A stretch of 64,000 nt of DNA from Chlorops oryzae (lineage: Eukaryota > Arthropoda > Insecta > Diptera > Chloropidae). Below the pieces are notes generated by a model. It was not told the origin of the DNA, did not search any database, and saw only the letters and a program-made list of their open reading frames with translations. The stretch is taken from the NCBI GenBank assembly GCA_020466095.1, contig CM035806.1, forward strand, positions 146,074,420 through 146,138,419, read 5' to 3'. Made by a program: the position numbers and the translations under genes. Below, piece by piece: positions 11,496-22,419 of the stretch. Position 1 is the first letter of the stretch. Each line of letters starts with the position of its first letter.

Positions 11496-12564
11496 CGTTC
11501 TTATACCCGACAAATTCTTTGCCGCGGGTATATTGCGCTTGTGCGTACGTGTGTTCAGTCCAGAACCATTCAAGGTAGACCATGAAATAGCCTGCAGTAA
11601 TATCGACAGGCCCAAGTGTAGTCAGTTATTCTTGTTACCAGTACTGGTCCCCTCATAGTTCCACTCCTAATGTATTCATTTGACCTTTTTAACATGGGTC
11701 TGTCATTGGAGAGGGACTAGTCCGCAAATCAGCTGACCGTAGGTTAGTTTTTTTTTGGGTTAATTGTCGTAATTTTGTCTAGTCTTAGGAGAGTCAAATA
11801 AGGAAAATAAAAACACAATTTCTATTATTAATGAAAGTATCATTTACGGAGTACCCTTCCCAACAAGCAGGATAGGGAAATCTGACCAGCATTAAGTCCA
11901 TTCGACCTAGTTTGGTTGAATTTTCCCTATTTTGGACCGTTTTTTTTGCCTTATAAATTACCTGTCTTTAAAGTCTTTTTTTCAAGGTAGAAATTAGTTA
12001 AATTCTACCTTTGCGATGCCTTCAAAGTCATTTCAACTTTTAATAAAATTTTTGGTTGAAAAAATGTTAAAAATGCCCTCCTTAATGCCTTAGAAGTGAC
12101 TTGACTTTGATTTCGAAATTATCTGAAGTTTTTAAGGCATATAAACCAAATTTTTACCTTAAATTCAAGTATCAAGTCCGTTTTACTTTAAAGGCTATAT
12201 TAAGGCAAAAATTGACTTATTTTATTGGATACTTCAACGTATAAGTCGAGTAGTCTTGATTTTTCGACCTTAAAGTCAAATTGTCGATTAGGACGAAATA
12301 AGTCAAACTAAAAAAATCATATGCCCTGTTCTGCCCTATATTTGCCCAATTCATAACAGAGTGAATGTTTTTGATCTAACGTAGCGCCAAAGAGCATGAT
12401 GCTCTCAGCTCTCACTACGCAAATGACGTCACGTCAGAACTTCTCATATGACGCTGATGTTGTTTTGAGTGTAACTCAAGCCAATTTTTGTGTTTTATTT
12501 ATGTTTATTTTTATGTACAAATGCAGTAAATTTGTGTTTTATTTCAAATATTTAAAATTACAAT

Positions 12565-12701
12565 AAGGGTCCTCATGGAACGCAACTACACCGTGTAAAC
12601 TGAGAAAAGTTAATAAAACTGTCAAATTTTGTATGAAATTTTGACTTTTTTACTTACTTAACTCAGTTTACACGGTGTAAATGTTTTGCATGAGACCCCT
12701 T
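12565..12701. mobile_element. Small palindromic element nested in the 2.67-kb insert
   Basis: The arms of about 40 bp begin AAGGGTCCTCATG and end CATGAGACCCCTT. They share the perfect inner block TACACCGTGTAAACTGAG and its reverse complement. The loop is AT-rich. Length is 137 bp, typical of a miniature inverted-repeat element. It could also be an internal palindrome of the host element. Confidence 0.6.
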
Positions 12702-13084
12702 AATGTTTTTCTTTTTTGAAAATAGTAAGTAATGTTTTCAATATTTTTCTATAGAGTAAAAAAGACATATCGTTAGCTTAATATAGATGAATTTCGTAGA
12801 TGGTCATATCATATACAGGCATGCTCTAGAATCTGAATTCATTTCGACTAAAAATTCAACTTGAAATGCACAAATATTTTGAAGGATTACATTTTAAACC
12901 GAAAACAGTTTTATGGGAAATATAAAATGGTTAAACAATTTTACAGTATTCAATTACTTAGACTTTCTTATAATAACTACATTAAAAAAGTCAAAACTAC
13001 AAATCTTCCTCTTTTATTCAGTTATTTTTTTTCCTGTAAAATACTGAAAATGCATGTTACGCCCTTTTTATATTAAGCTTATAT

Positions 13085-13160
13085 TTAAGTATGCCCCTCC
13101 GTCTGTTCATTTGTCCGTCTGTTCATTTGTCCGTCTGTCTGTCTGTCTGTCTGTCTGTAA
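13085..13160. repeat. (GTCT)n microsatellite
   Basis: Two CCGTCTGTTCATTT units are followed by a (CTGT)n run. This lies inside the 2.67-kb insert. Confidence 0.8.
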
Positions 13161-13327
13161 GAGAATACATTTATTATTTTCCAAAGTAAAAAGTTTTGAG
13201 TTTTTTATGCATTAATTCAAACATAAATATATGCCCAGTTTGTTGACCGGGACCAAAACTCGATTTAGTTAAATCTCGGCGTAAAATACAACAAAAAAAT
13301 AGGATTTTTTAATTAAATCGTTAGTTA

Positions 13328-13579
13328 AATGAGGAGCTTAGGAACAAAAGGTAACATTTACGTGTCTGGAATTTTTGGGTTTTTCATTTTTATACGACTC
13401 AAAAGGTTGACTTTTATCATCATCCGGTAAGATTAGTTTAAAAAGTTACTTGCTTCGAAGAAAAATGAGCTTGAAAAGCTGCTTCTGGGGCAAAAAGTTA
13501 CTTTTTAATATTTCATTTCTCAATTTACTCAAAAAAATAAAAAATGTAAATGTCACCTTTTGTTCCTAAGCTCTTCAAA
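13328..13579. mobile_element. Second palindromic element nested in the 2.67-kb insert
   Basis: GAGCTTAGGAACAAAAGG near 13334 is the reverse complement of CCTTTTGTTCCTAAGCTC near 13557. The arms extend to about 33 bp with few mismatches (from AAATGA to ACATTTAC). About 190 bp lies between. No coding capacity. Confidence 0.6.
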
Positions 13580-14965
13580 TATAAAAATAAAACACAAAAG
13601 TTCCCTTGATTCACATGCAAGACAACAACCACGTCATGAAAAACTCCTTCATGACGTCACGCCATATCTCTTTCTATTTGCGCTAAATGTACATTGCACG
13701 CACGTGATTGTGAAATGTCAAGTATTTTGGCGGAATATTTACTTTCAAGGCGATTTAAAGGCAAAACGCCGAATTAGGTCGAAATGTCTCTAGAATGCCT
13801 CAATAAGTTGGAATACCTTATGGAATTTGACCTATTTGGTTAAGAAAACAAGGATATTCGACTTTGTGGTCCATGTTTACGTTCTGCCATCTTGTTTCGT
13901 ATTTCAGTTTGCAAATTCTTCTTCTCAATCAGTTTCAGTATGAAAAAAAAATTTTTTTAAATAAAATTTTCTTTTATTTTTCATAATTGAAATGGCCCGT
14001 GAAAAATTCAGAATTGCAAGAAATACTTTCACCATAAATCTTAGCTGGCATATATAATTTGGTTTTGTGAATCGAAAATATTTTTCCATAAAACCCATAT
14101 TTTATTTATTCTTTTTTTCAAATAACATAAGTAGTTGCTAGAATTTTCATTCTTTCATTCATTGCACTATGTGTAAATACATATTAATAAGTAAGAAATT
14201 ATTATACCTATATCTTTCTCTTTTTCTCTACTTGAATTCATTTAATTCATAAGCCCAGTTTAGGTGAAAATTTCGTAATTTCGACGTCCTTTTGACTTCT
14301 TTTATACTTATTTTTGGTCGAACTGCATTCTTAACTCCCTAACTTTAACAACTAAATGCCTTATTATGCCCTATTATTACTGCCAATAGACTTCCATTCT
14401 ATTCCCCACTTTCGACGAATCAACGTCGAATGGACGTAATTTTGCTTTATTTAGGTCAGGTCAAACAAATAGTGTGCCCTTAAACGCAGTCGAATCGACT
14501 TATTTTCGACCTATTTTGTTAGTTGGGTTAGACCAACCCGTTTACTACCGCCCGCCGGCTAGCCGAATTCGATGCAGCGAACTGCTATAATATAACCGGT
14601 ATGATTTGGACCAGTCAAGGACCAGTCCTTCTTAGGAAATTTACCGGCTCATTACTCCAGGGTATGTATGGCCCGTTTGTTGTATTGTTGGGATCGCCTG
14701 ACTATAACACCCTTGTTTGCCATTTTGTTTTTTTTTTGTTCGAATCAAATCAGAGTTGACTGGAAGTACACAAAACTGTTGCTGAGACATCAGATCAAAA
14801 TGCATTGACAAGACATCAAAGAGTAATTCTCAAGTGTATCGGAAAGTAGTATGTCTGAAGAATTGTACAATCTTAACAGGGGCTCAAAGGAAAACTATCG
14901 GTCATTGTTAATCCTGGATTTAGCTTTGGTTTTTATTCAATTCTGGGAGCAATTTGAATCCAAAG

Positions 14966-15122
14966 CAGGGGCGGACTGGGCCTACGGGCAACCGGGCAAA
15001 TGCCCGGTGGGCCCCCATTGAATTGTATCTGGAATCAATACTCATGGAGTAAGGATTTTTTTTTAAATAATTGTTTTCTTAGGAAATGCCCGGTGGGCCC
15101 TTTGATCCCCAGTCCGCCCCTG
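14966..15122. mobile_element. hAT-type miniature element with 8-bp target duplication
   Basis: The termini CAGGGGCGGACTGGG and CCCAGTCCGCCCCTG are perfect inverted repeats. The flanks are identical 8-mers ATCCAAAG at 14958-14965 and 15123-15130. CAGGG-type ends with an 8-bp duplication are diagnostic of hAT elements. Subterminal ATGCCCGGTGGGCCC occurs near both ends, in direct orientation. Length is 157 bp, non-autonomous. Confidence 0.92.
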
Positions 15123-15384
15123 ATCCAAAGACAGAATTTAAAGGTTAAGTTAGGTCAGTTGCGATGAAATCTCCATCGATCAATTTCGCTGTTTATCGAG
15201 GATTTTTTTTGCGATTCGTGGTCCATTCGAATGGAAATTTGACTGCCATAGTCCGATTTGAAGCTGCAACTTGATTGATCTCAAGAGGATCGGATTGATC
15301 CTAAATAGTGCCTCTGGAATTTTGTGGGGACTATACGGAAGTTCCCAAAGGTTCTAGTGACTTATGAGGTTTTCTAAATAACCT

Positions 15385-15719
15385 AGCGGGAAATTATCTA
15401 CTGCATGACAAAGTCATGAGTGATATCATCGATGACCTATAGGTGACAGTATCATGCATGACAGCTTGGGGAATATGTCATCGCTGAGAGGTGCTGTTCT
15501 AGTGCTTGAATCTCTCATTGGCTACTGAAATTTAAATAAGGTTTTAGCGTCAGTTGTGCGTTAGCATGAAATGGCGTAGAAGATGAGTGCTCGACTCAGA
15601 ATCCGAAGATCAGGGGAATTCACTGTCCAACTCCTGCACAAATGTCATACAAATTGCATGCGTTCCGGCTCCAAAGTCACCCTGACTTCATCGATGATGT
15701 CGGGGCACATTTCCCGCTG
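15385..15719 (+). mobile_element. tRNA-core miniature element, copy 1
   Basis: The ends AGCGGGAAATT and ATTTCCCGCT are inverted. The right end carries TTCCGGCTCCAAAGTCACCC, matching in reverse the left end of the element at 16333-16895. CATGACA/TGTCATG motifs repeat within it. A degraded tRNA-like block lies at about 15563-15632 on the plus strand, as expected if this is the same family in opposite orientation. Confidence 0.6.
15563..15632 (+). ncRNA. Degraded tRNA-like sequence
   Basis: ATGGCGTAGAAGATGAGTGC resembles a tRNA A box (TGGCGTAGTGGATAGCGT in the copy at 16647-16718). AATCCGAAGATC followed by GGGGAATTC stands where the B box should be but is decayed. It is not expected to be a functional tRNA. 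Confidence 0.4.
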
Positions 15720-16332
15720 ATTCATTTGTTGCCCTGATTGTGCAACAAATGAGATGGCAACATTTGAAGATTAATTTTTTTGTTTTTTCGTTTCGCGATT
15801 CATAGGAAAAATTCTATATTTTTAATTGAAAAAATTGAATGGGCTGATGGAGCAAATACTTCATTTGGTTATATGACTCGTTTCCTGCTTAACCGTGCCA
15901 TGTTGACGGCAACATTTTGCCATAAAATGTTGATGTGAGCTCAGCTTTCAATGAAAGGAATAATAAGGAATTCAGTGTTTACTTCCGGCAATAGATCTAA
16001 CAAAGCCTTATTGCTTTTATGCTCGGACGGTTCAAGGCTATTATTCGTCGGAAAAAGCTTTCGATGCACGAAACTCGTGTAAACAATGTGTAAATTGACG
16101 TGCAACATGCACGCATACACGCGCGCGTACATACGTGCATATGTGCATTTTTTGCTTTTGTTCGATAAGTAAACCGAAAATATGAATTAATTAAAATATT
16201 CACATACATATGTATATATACCTACATAGTCACCTGTTAACGATGATATTCAAATGCATATGACAGGGATGGGTTGATAATTAAAGCGGATCTTAATGTT
16301 GTTGCTGATTGCCTTTGATTTTGACATGTACG
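15720..16332. other. Non-coding stretch
   Basis: AT-rich DNA with CATACACGCGCGCGTACATACG and ATACATATGTATATATA palindromic strings near 16110-16225. No gene seen. Confidence 0.35.
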
Positions 16333-16895
16333 CCCAGCAGGAAAGGTCACCCTGATAGGACCGATGATGTCAGGGTGACTTTGGAGCCGGTACGCATGAC
16401 ATTTCAAAGGACACTTTGTATGACATTTGTACACCAACTGACAGTGAAACTTCCCGGCTGATGTTTTCATCCTAGAGAGTGCGATGGTGAAAAAAAAAAA
16501 AAAACAATTGAGAGCTGCACGTGCTCTTTTTTCTCTCTAAATGGTATTTTCATAGAAATCGTTCGATGAGCGCAAGAAAATTCTCTTCGTGTTTGCTCTT
16601 TGAATATTTCGAAAAGTTTTAGAAATCCTTTTTACAATGATTGTTTGCATCAGCAAGGAATCGAACTCGCGATCCTCGGACTGTGTGGTGCGCACGCTAT
16701 CCACTACGCCACGTCATGCTGAAGCTCAACAGACGCTAAAACCTTGTTTAAATTTGAGTAGCCAATTACAATGGCGCGATGACATTGTCACAAAAGGACT
16801 CATGCATGACAATGTCAGCTATACCTATGTATGTCCCGGGTGTCCCGATGAAATCACTGATGATTTTGTCATGCGGGCGATATTTTCCTACTGGG
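16333..16895 (-). mobile_element. tRNA-core miniature element, copy 2
   Basis: It starts CCCAGCAGGAAAGG and ends TTTTCCTACTGGG (near-perfect inverted ends). It contains GTCACCCTGA...TCAGGGTGAC and repeated CATGACATT/AATGTCATG motifs, as in copy 1 but inverted. A tRNA-like block lies on the minus strand at 16647-16718. Length is 563 bp with no protein-coding capacity. Confidence 0.65.
16647..16718 (-). ncRNA. tRNA-Arg-like pseudo-tRNA inside a miniature transposon
   Basis: On the minus strand, TGGCGTAGTGGATAGCGT fits an A box and GAGTTCGATTCC fits a B box, in a 72-nt span as in a real tRNA. The A-box region resembles fly tRNA-Arg (GTGGCGTAATGGATAACG from family knowledge). The D stem can pair with G-U pairs, but the acceptor stem matches at only about four of seven positions and no clean anticodon arm forms. 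It is a tRNA-derived module or SINE head rather than a working tRNA. Confidence 0.55.
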
Positions 16896-16929
16896 TATGT
16901 ATGTGTACGTGTGCGTGTGTACGTACGTG

Positions 16930-17329
16930 CCCTGCAGTAATGAGCCGGTAAATTTCCTAAGAAGGACTGGTCCTTGACTGGTCCAAATCATACCGGTTAT
17001 ATTATAGCAGTTCGCTGCATCGAATTCGGCTAGCCGGCGGTCGGTAATAAACGGGTTGGTTTAAGGGTAGTCCGTAAATGATACTTTCATCAATATAAGA
17101 AATTGGTTTTTTATTTTCCTTATTTGACTATCCTCAAAACCAGACAAAATTACGACAATTGACCCAAAAAAAAAAACCCCGTTTCGCGGACTAATCCCTC
17201 TCCAATGACAGACCCATGTTAAAAAAGGTCAGTTGAATACATTAGAAGTGGAATTATGAGGGGACTAGTACTGGTAACACGAAGGACTGACAGAAGGCTA
17301 CACTTGGGCCAGTCCATATTACTGCAGGG
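16930..17329 (+). mobile_element. CCCTGCAGTAAT-type element, copy B, intact
   Basis: It has terminal inverted repeats CCCTGCAGTAAT and ATTACTGCAGGG, 400 bp overall, with no coding capacity. It is the uninterrupted relative, in opposite orientation, of the split element at 11591-14662, and it lies only 34 bp right of the tRNA-core element. I found no clear target duplication. Confidence 0.8.
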
Positions 17330-18540
17330 TATGTATGCACGCATGTGTGCGTGCGCGTATAATTTTATGAAATTTCATTTTCCTCAAACAATTATTCTCA
17401 ACTGTTTAACGGTGCAACAATTTTGCGAACGTTCGTGTAAAAGCCGAAAAAACCGCAATGACGCACCCACAAAGGAGCATGTTGCTAGATGGCATTCTTT
17501 GTACCTACATACATGAGAAGTGAAGGTACTGCGGCGAATGAATGAAGCCGCTTGCTGGGAATGGCATCCGTTTGTGCTTGGAACTAAACGGTTAAATGTG
17601 CACGAAATTAGGTTTCGCAAATATTTTACAATATGTGTAACGAAAACGAAGAATTTTCCCACATCCGCTGTGCGCTCATCACTCATCACTCATCGGCGGA
17701 GCTGGCAGCCAAGTTAGCCAAAAAAAAAAAAAAAAAAAACGCGTTCTTCCAGTATTCGCCGTAGGTACTCAGTCGCCTTTGATGTGAATGCAGCAAAGAG
17801 AGAAGACGCTTCATTTTCTCCCCTTTCCGCATGCGATGCATTCGCTTCGCACTGCTTTTGCAATTTCATGTGAATTTCAGTTATTTCATTTCCTTGTTAT
17901 TATCGTCTTCTTCTTTTGTTTTTGTTTTAGTTCTTGTTTTTTTCGTTTTTCTTTCTTTTTTTTAATTACTTTTACCAGCTGCTTCCGAGAATCTGAAAGT
18001 GTTTGAGACTTTCAACACTGATCCTCGTACGGTTTAAGAACTAAGCTTCGAATTAACATACCGTATATCGGTAAGTGAGCCCGTTAATCTGTCTCCAGTC
18101 TTGACCACGCCCTTCAAACAATTTCAATGGTAATGGATATTAAGTACATAATTTTCAATAAATTTTTCGAATTTCCATACAATTTTTTTAATAAAACTAA
18201 TAATATAACACAAAGAAAAAAATCAACCAGAAACCCGGTTAAATCAAAAGGAAAAACAAACAAAACGGCTTCAACAAGGAATATTTTTATTTTAACAATT
18301 TTTCTTGTTGGAAAAAATAAACATTTTCCTTTTGAATCCACCATATTTCAGGTTGAATTGAGATCAACATTTTCTAAAATGGATTTAAAATTTAAATTTT
18401 TGAACTAACCACGGACATAATTTAAATGATAAGATAATTTTTAAAATAAAAAATATTTTCTTTAATAAACCCATAAAAGAAGAACTGTCAAAACAAATTT
18501 AATTAACGTTCAAAGCAAATGGCCACAGAGCCCTCTGCTG
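17330..18540. other. Non-coding stretch
   Basis: Mixed then very AT-rich DNA, with poly-A near 17720 and pyrimidine-rich tracts at 17900-17965. The open frames at 17256-17717 lack splice or family support. Confidence 0.35.
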
Positions 18541-18544
18541 AACA

Positions 18545-20937
18545 TAACCCCAAAAATTAGAGCTTGAGAAACAATCGATAGCACTATCGATGGTTTAAAA
18601 CTATCGAAAATATCGATGGTTTTTGAAGACTATCGATGGTTTTGATTCATGGACATTTACTTTAGTATTGGAAAGGTGATGCTGGCGGTGACAGAGGGCT
18701 GTCTTCTTTTTGAAATGGAAAGACTCCTAAAAATGCCTTAATTTAGGTAAGGGCGAGCCGCTCGAAAATTCATCTTTCGATTATCAAAATTATCGATTGT
18801 CAAAATTATCGATTGTATATCGATAATAGAAACTATCGATGATGATGGTGAGGTTGGTGATGATAATGGTGAGGTTGGTGAAGATGATGATGATAATGGT
18901 TATGATTTTGGTGATGATGATGATGATGATAGTGAATGATGGTGATGATGATGATAGTGAATGATGGTTGTGATGACGATGTTCATATAATGGTGAGGTT
19001 GGTGATGGTGATGATGATGGTGATGATGACGGTCATGGTGATGGTGATGGTGTTAATGGTGTCGATGGTGATGATGGTGATGATGCTGGTGATGGTGGTG
19101 TTGATGGTGATGATGATGGTGTTGATGATGATGGTGTTGGTGATGATGATGATGGTGATGATGGTGATGATGGTGATGATGGTGATGATGGTGATGATGA
19201 TGATGATGGTGATGATGGTGGTGATGTGGTGTTGATGGTGATGATGGTGATGATGGTGTGATGATGATGGTGATGATGGTGATGATGGTGTTGATGGTGA
19301 TGATGGTGATGATGTGATGATGGTGTGATGGTGATGATGGTTGATGATGGTGATGATGGTGATGATGGTGATGATGGTGATGATGGTGATGATGGTGATG
19401 ATGGTGATGATGGTGTTGATGGTGATGATGTTGATGATGGTAGTGATGGTGATGATGTTGTTGATGGTGATGATGGTGATGATGGTGATGATAGTGATGA
19501 TGGTGTATGAGGTGTTGATGGTGATGACGTTGTTGTTGGTGATGATGATAGTGTTGGTGATGATGGTGATGGTGATGATGATGGTGATGATGGTGTTGAT
19601 GGTGTTGATGGTGATGATGGTGATGATGGTGTTGATGGTGATGATGTGTGTTTGATGGTGATGATGGTGTGATGGTGATGATGGTGATGTTGATGTGATG
19701 TTGATGATGGTGTGATGGTGATGATGGTGATGATGGGATGATGGTGTTGATGTGATGATGTGTGATGGTGATTGATGGTGATGATGTTGATGGTGATGAG
19801 GTGTGATGATGGTGATGATGTTGATGTTGTGATGATGATGTTGTGATGATGGTGATGTGTGATGTGGTGATGATGGTGATGATGGTGATGTGATGATGAT
19901 GATGTGTGATGGTGATGATGGTGTTGATGGTGATGAGTGATGGTGATGAGTGATGATGTTTGTGATGATGTTGATTGATGTATGTGATGTGATGAGTGAT
20001 AGTGATGATGATGGTGATGTGATGGTGATGATGTGGTATGAGATGGTGTGATGAGATGATAGTTGATGATGAGTTGATGATGGTGATGATGTGGTGATGG
20101 TTTGGATGTTGAATGATGTTGATGTGTGATGGATGATTGATGGATGAGATGATGATTGGTGATGATGAATGTTGGATGGGTACGATGGTGATGATGATGA
20201 AATGTACATGCACGTCAGAGTGCTCTTACTAGAGATGACTGAGAATTTCTTCAGTTCACTGCTTTATATACGTTTCCGAAATCATGAATTCAGTGAGAAT
20301 TGTAGGAATTTTTTGAAAAAACCTACCTTTTCTCGGGGTAGTTTTGCATTTGGAGGGAAATAATGATTGGAAATTTGTTTTCAGGACGAATACTATCAAA
20401 GGGACCTATGACCGTATTCGGAGGGTGACTTTGGGGCTTCAAGCCCCCCTAGAAATGTTCGGAATTACGATGGGGATTGAGAAAATGATCTCGGTGGATA
20501 GTTTTGTTATGCCTTAAACCTCTTCCGGAATAACTTTCTGCGTCGGTGCGTGCCGGAAGGCAACTAAAAACTCACGATAGCTTGTATTTCCTTTCCCTTT
20601 TGGGTCCCATCTAAGAAGGGTATACGAATATACAATCTTTCCAGCGGGCTGCATCAAGGCATCGATGAGTTTAAGTGCGCCAGGATAGAATTCATATAAA
20701 TGACTTTGGAAATATCTCCCTGAAGAGTATTTTTTTAAGTGTACATTGTTTTCGTAACCTTAATCCTTGCACGATATGACATGTTCCACCTAAGCGTGCT
20801 TAAGTGTGTAAGCTTAGCCCGTTTTTGCTATAAGGTCAGTCGAGTGGGACAACAGTACAGTTAAGTCGAAGACGAACAAAGAGAACAAATGATGTGATAT
20901 TGTCATCGGCCTGAAGTCGTCTTCTGCATCTCCCATA
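18545..20937 (+). mobile_element. Composite repeat element, copy 2
   Basis: Same order as at 2481-4097: a TATCGAT-rich segment (18570-18837, with about ten TATCGA motifs), a long GATGGT array (18838-20200), then the conserved tail 20221-20937. The tail differs from copy 1 mainly by substitutions, such as TTTGCTCGGGG versus TTTTCTCGGGG, and lacks the extra stretch of copy 1. The right end is again TCTCCCATA. Different flanks (ACATAATTT versus TCCCCCCGAA) support two separate insertions. Confidence 0.65.
18838..20200 (+). repeat. (GATGGT/GATGAT)n microsatellite array, 1.36 kb
   Basis: Imperfect trinucleotide repeat with frequent one-base slips toward the right end (GATGTGATG, TGTGATGG). The 400-residue His/Ile/Thr/Ser frames on the minus strand and the poly-Met frames on the plus strand come from repeat periodicity and are not genes. 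Confidence 0.9.
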
Positions 20938-21352
20938 TCCCCCCGAACCACACCATGGCTTGTTATAAATCAGCCCCCGGACTTAACGAGCCATAGATGT
21001 AAGCAGTGATGCCAACTTAGCACTTTTCGCGCTAGATCTAGCGCTTTTGGAAGGCCCGCGGCGCGAAAACTTCTTTTTAGCGCTAATATATTTTTGCGCG
21101 AAATCTAACGCTTTTTCGTTGTGTTCATTAAAGTTTTCAAAGTAGTTTTTCCTTTAATTTTTAACATTGTAATAACGTTGCTTCCTAACACAACAGCTGT
21201 AAGATGAACCAATGATGAATCTGGCAGCTTTATTTTTGTGATTGCGCGTGACTATTTTGTGATATAGAATGGCTACTAGTTTAAGATTTTAAAACATATT
21301 GTTAGTTCTTAAGAATAAGAAGATTCAATATAAAAATAACCGCAAAAAAAAA
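20938..21352. other. Non-coding, rich in GCGC palindromes
   Basis: GCGCTAGATCTAGCGC near 21038, CCCGCGGCGCG, TAGCGCTAA and TTGCGCGAAATC occur within about 90 bp. GCAGTGATGCCAACTTAG at about 21003 resembles a hAT-type end, but I found no partner end. Confidence 0.35.
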
Positions 21353-21494
21353 AATAGTTTTTCGGTCTACTGTTGACATTCAATGACAACTCAATGTTAA
21401 ATGTCAATAACGAAAAGCAATGCGAGGGGTATAACTGGTCAGTAGTACTGTTGACGCAGTCAGTAGAGAAAGACATTTGACATTTCCTGCAGGG
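21353..21494 (+). mobile_element. CCCTGCAGGAA-type element, truncated right half
   Basis: It matches 36346-36492 closely from ATAGTTTTTCGGTCTACTG through AGTAGTACTGTTGACG to the end TTTCCTGCAGGG. The left half is missing and a poly-A run precedes the break. Confidence 0.75.
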
Positions 21495-22400
21495 GCAATC
21501 TGAGGTTCGCCTGAAAATATGGCCCGATACACGTTGAATATTCGCATGGCGCCCTACGATAGAAAATCACTTGTTCGACGTCCCTTTTATCGGTTTCAAG
21601 GGATTGTTTTCGTATTCATACATATGTCATAGCATATGACAAATAAGTGTGTATGTTTCTATTGTGATTTATATGACTGTTTTGAAAAACTTTGGATTTT
21701 TCATTCGATTTGACAAAGCCCCATCATGTGACGGCATGTTTGACACACGTATGCACATGTGTACGCAGTACATTTGCTACCCCGCCAAGTGAATCCCAGC
21801 GCAGGGAAGCCGATATACATTTCTTTTAGTGTTTTTTATTTTTTATTTCTTCGTATCTATTGTATTGGATTGTATTATGACATGAGTGGTTTATATCTCG
21901 TTCACTTCGAAATCGAATGACAATAAATTGAATAAAATAATAAAAAAAAAAAAAGAAGAAAATCCGAGGAAAAAGGCACAGGTACTTTTCCAAGCAAATG
22001 AAAGATAATCCGATTAGAAAACAAACATTTTTCTATAGACGTCTGCGATGCATGCTCATTTTTCCGAGACCTGGAAGAACATCCCACGTATTGGAATGAA
22101 GTTTTCTGGCTCATATGTCAGAGTTGAATTCATGTAAAGTGATCCCAGTGGATAGGGAAATCATCAGGGAAAAATTTAATAATTTTTTCTTACAAATAAT
22201 TTTAGGCTGACGTCGTGTTTCTTCCCCAAGAGACAGGAATCTAAGAGAATTTGTCGGTATTTTGGCAGTGGTACATTTAAAAAAAAATTAAAACTGGTCT
22301 CGGTGGGCACTGGAAGTGATCCATTCGAGAATAGACTTCGGTATTTAAAGGAAATTTTTAAGTTAAAATTTAAAAAAGCTTCTGAAATATTTACATTCAT
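21495..22400. other. Non-coding stretch
   Basis: AT-rich DNA with no supported exon. It contains a poly-A run near 21944-21955 and no other repeat that I can define. Confidence 0.35.
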
Positions 22401-22419
22401 ACTAGTATGCAGAGAGCGA

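Larger units (their letters stand above)
11859..14527. mobile_element. 2.67-kb non-autonomous element inserted in copy A
   Basis: Comparison with the intact copy at 16930 defines this insert to within a base or two. It begins CCCAACAAGCAGGATAGG; the end read in reverse is CCCAACTAACAAAATAGG, an imperfect 18-bp terminal inverted repeat. TT flanks both sides, as a minimal target duplication. The interior is rich in AAGTCGA/TCGACCT motifs in both orientations. No open frame longer than about 77 codons exists, so no transposase remains. I cannot name the superfamily. Confidence 0.7.
11591..14662 (-). mobile_element. CCCTGCAGTAAT-type element, copy A, split by an insertion
   Basis: The left piece 11591-11858 and right piece 14528-14662 together match, in reverse orientation, the uninterrupted 400-bp element at 16930-17329. 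The ends are CCTGCAGTAAT and ATTACTCCAGGG. The break falls within GTACCCTT...AGACCAACCCG, which is contiguous in the other copy (there GGTTGGTTTAAGGGTAG on the plus strand). The element has no coding capacity. Confidence 0.75.
11496..14715 (+). mobile_element. Interrupted interspersed repeat (outermost layer of a nest)
   Basis: The left part (11496-11590) carries TTATACCCGACAAA followed by GGGTATATTGCGC. The right part (about 14663-14715) ends in TGACTATAACACCCTTG. The same end types bracket the repeat at 45622-46225 (TTTATACCC...GGGTATTTTGCG at the left, GACTATAACACCCTT at the right). The two halves are separated by the CCTGCAG element described next. Boundaries are approximate. Confidence 0.45.

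Noticed and set aside
18936..20213. Frames up to 408 codons rich in His, Ile, Thr and Ser on the minus strand
   Set aside because: They are the reverse of the GATGGT array (ATC/ACC/CAT codons); pure repeat artefacts.
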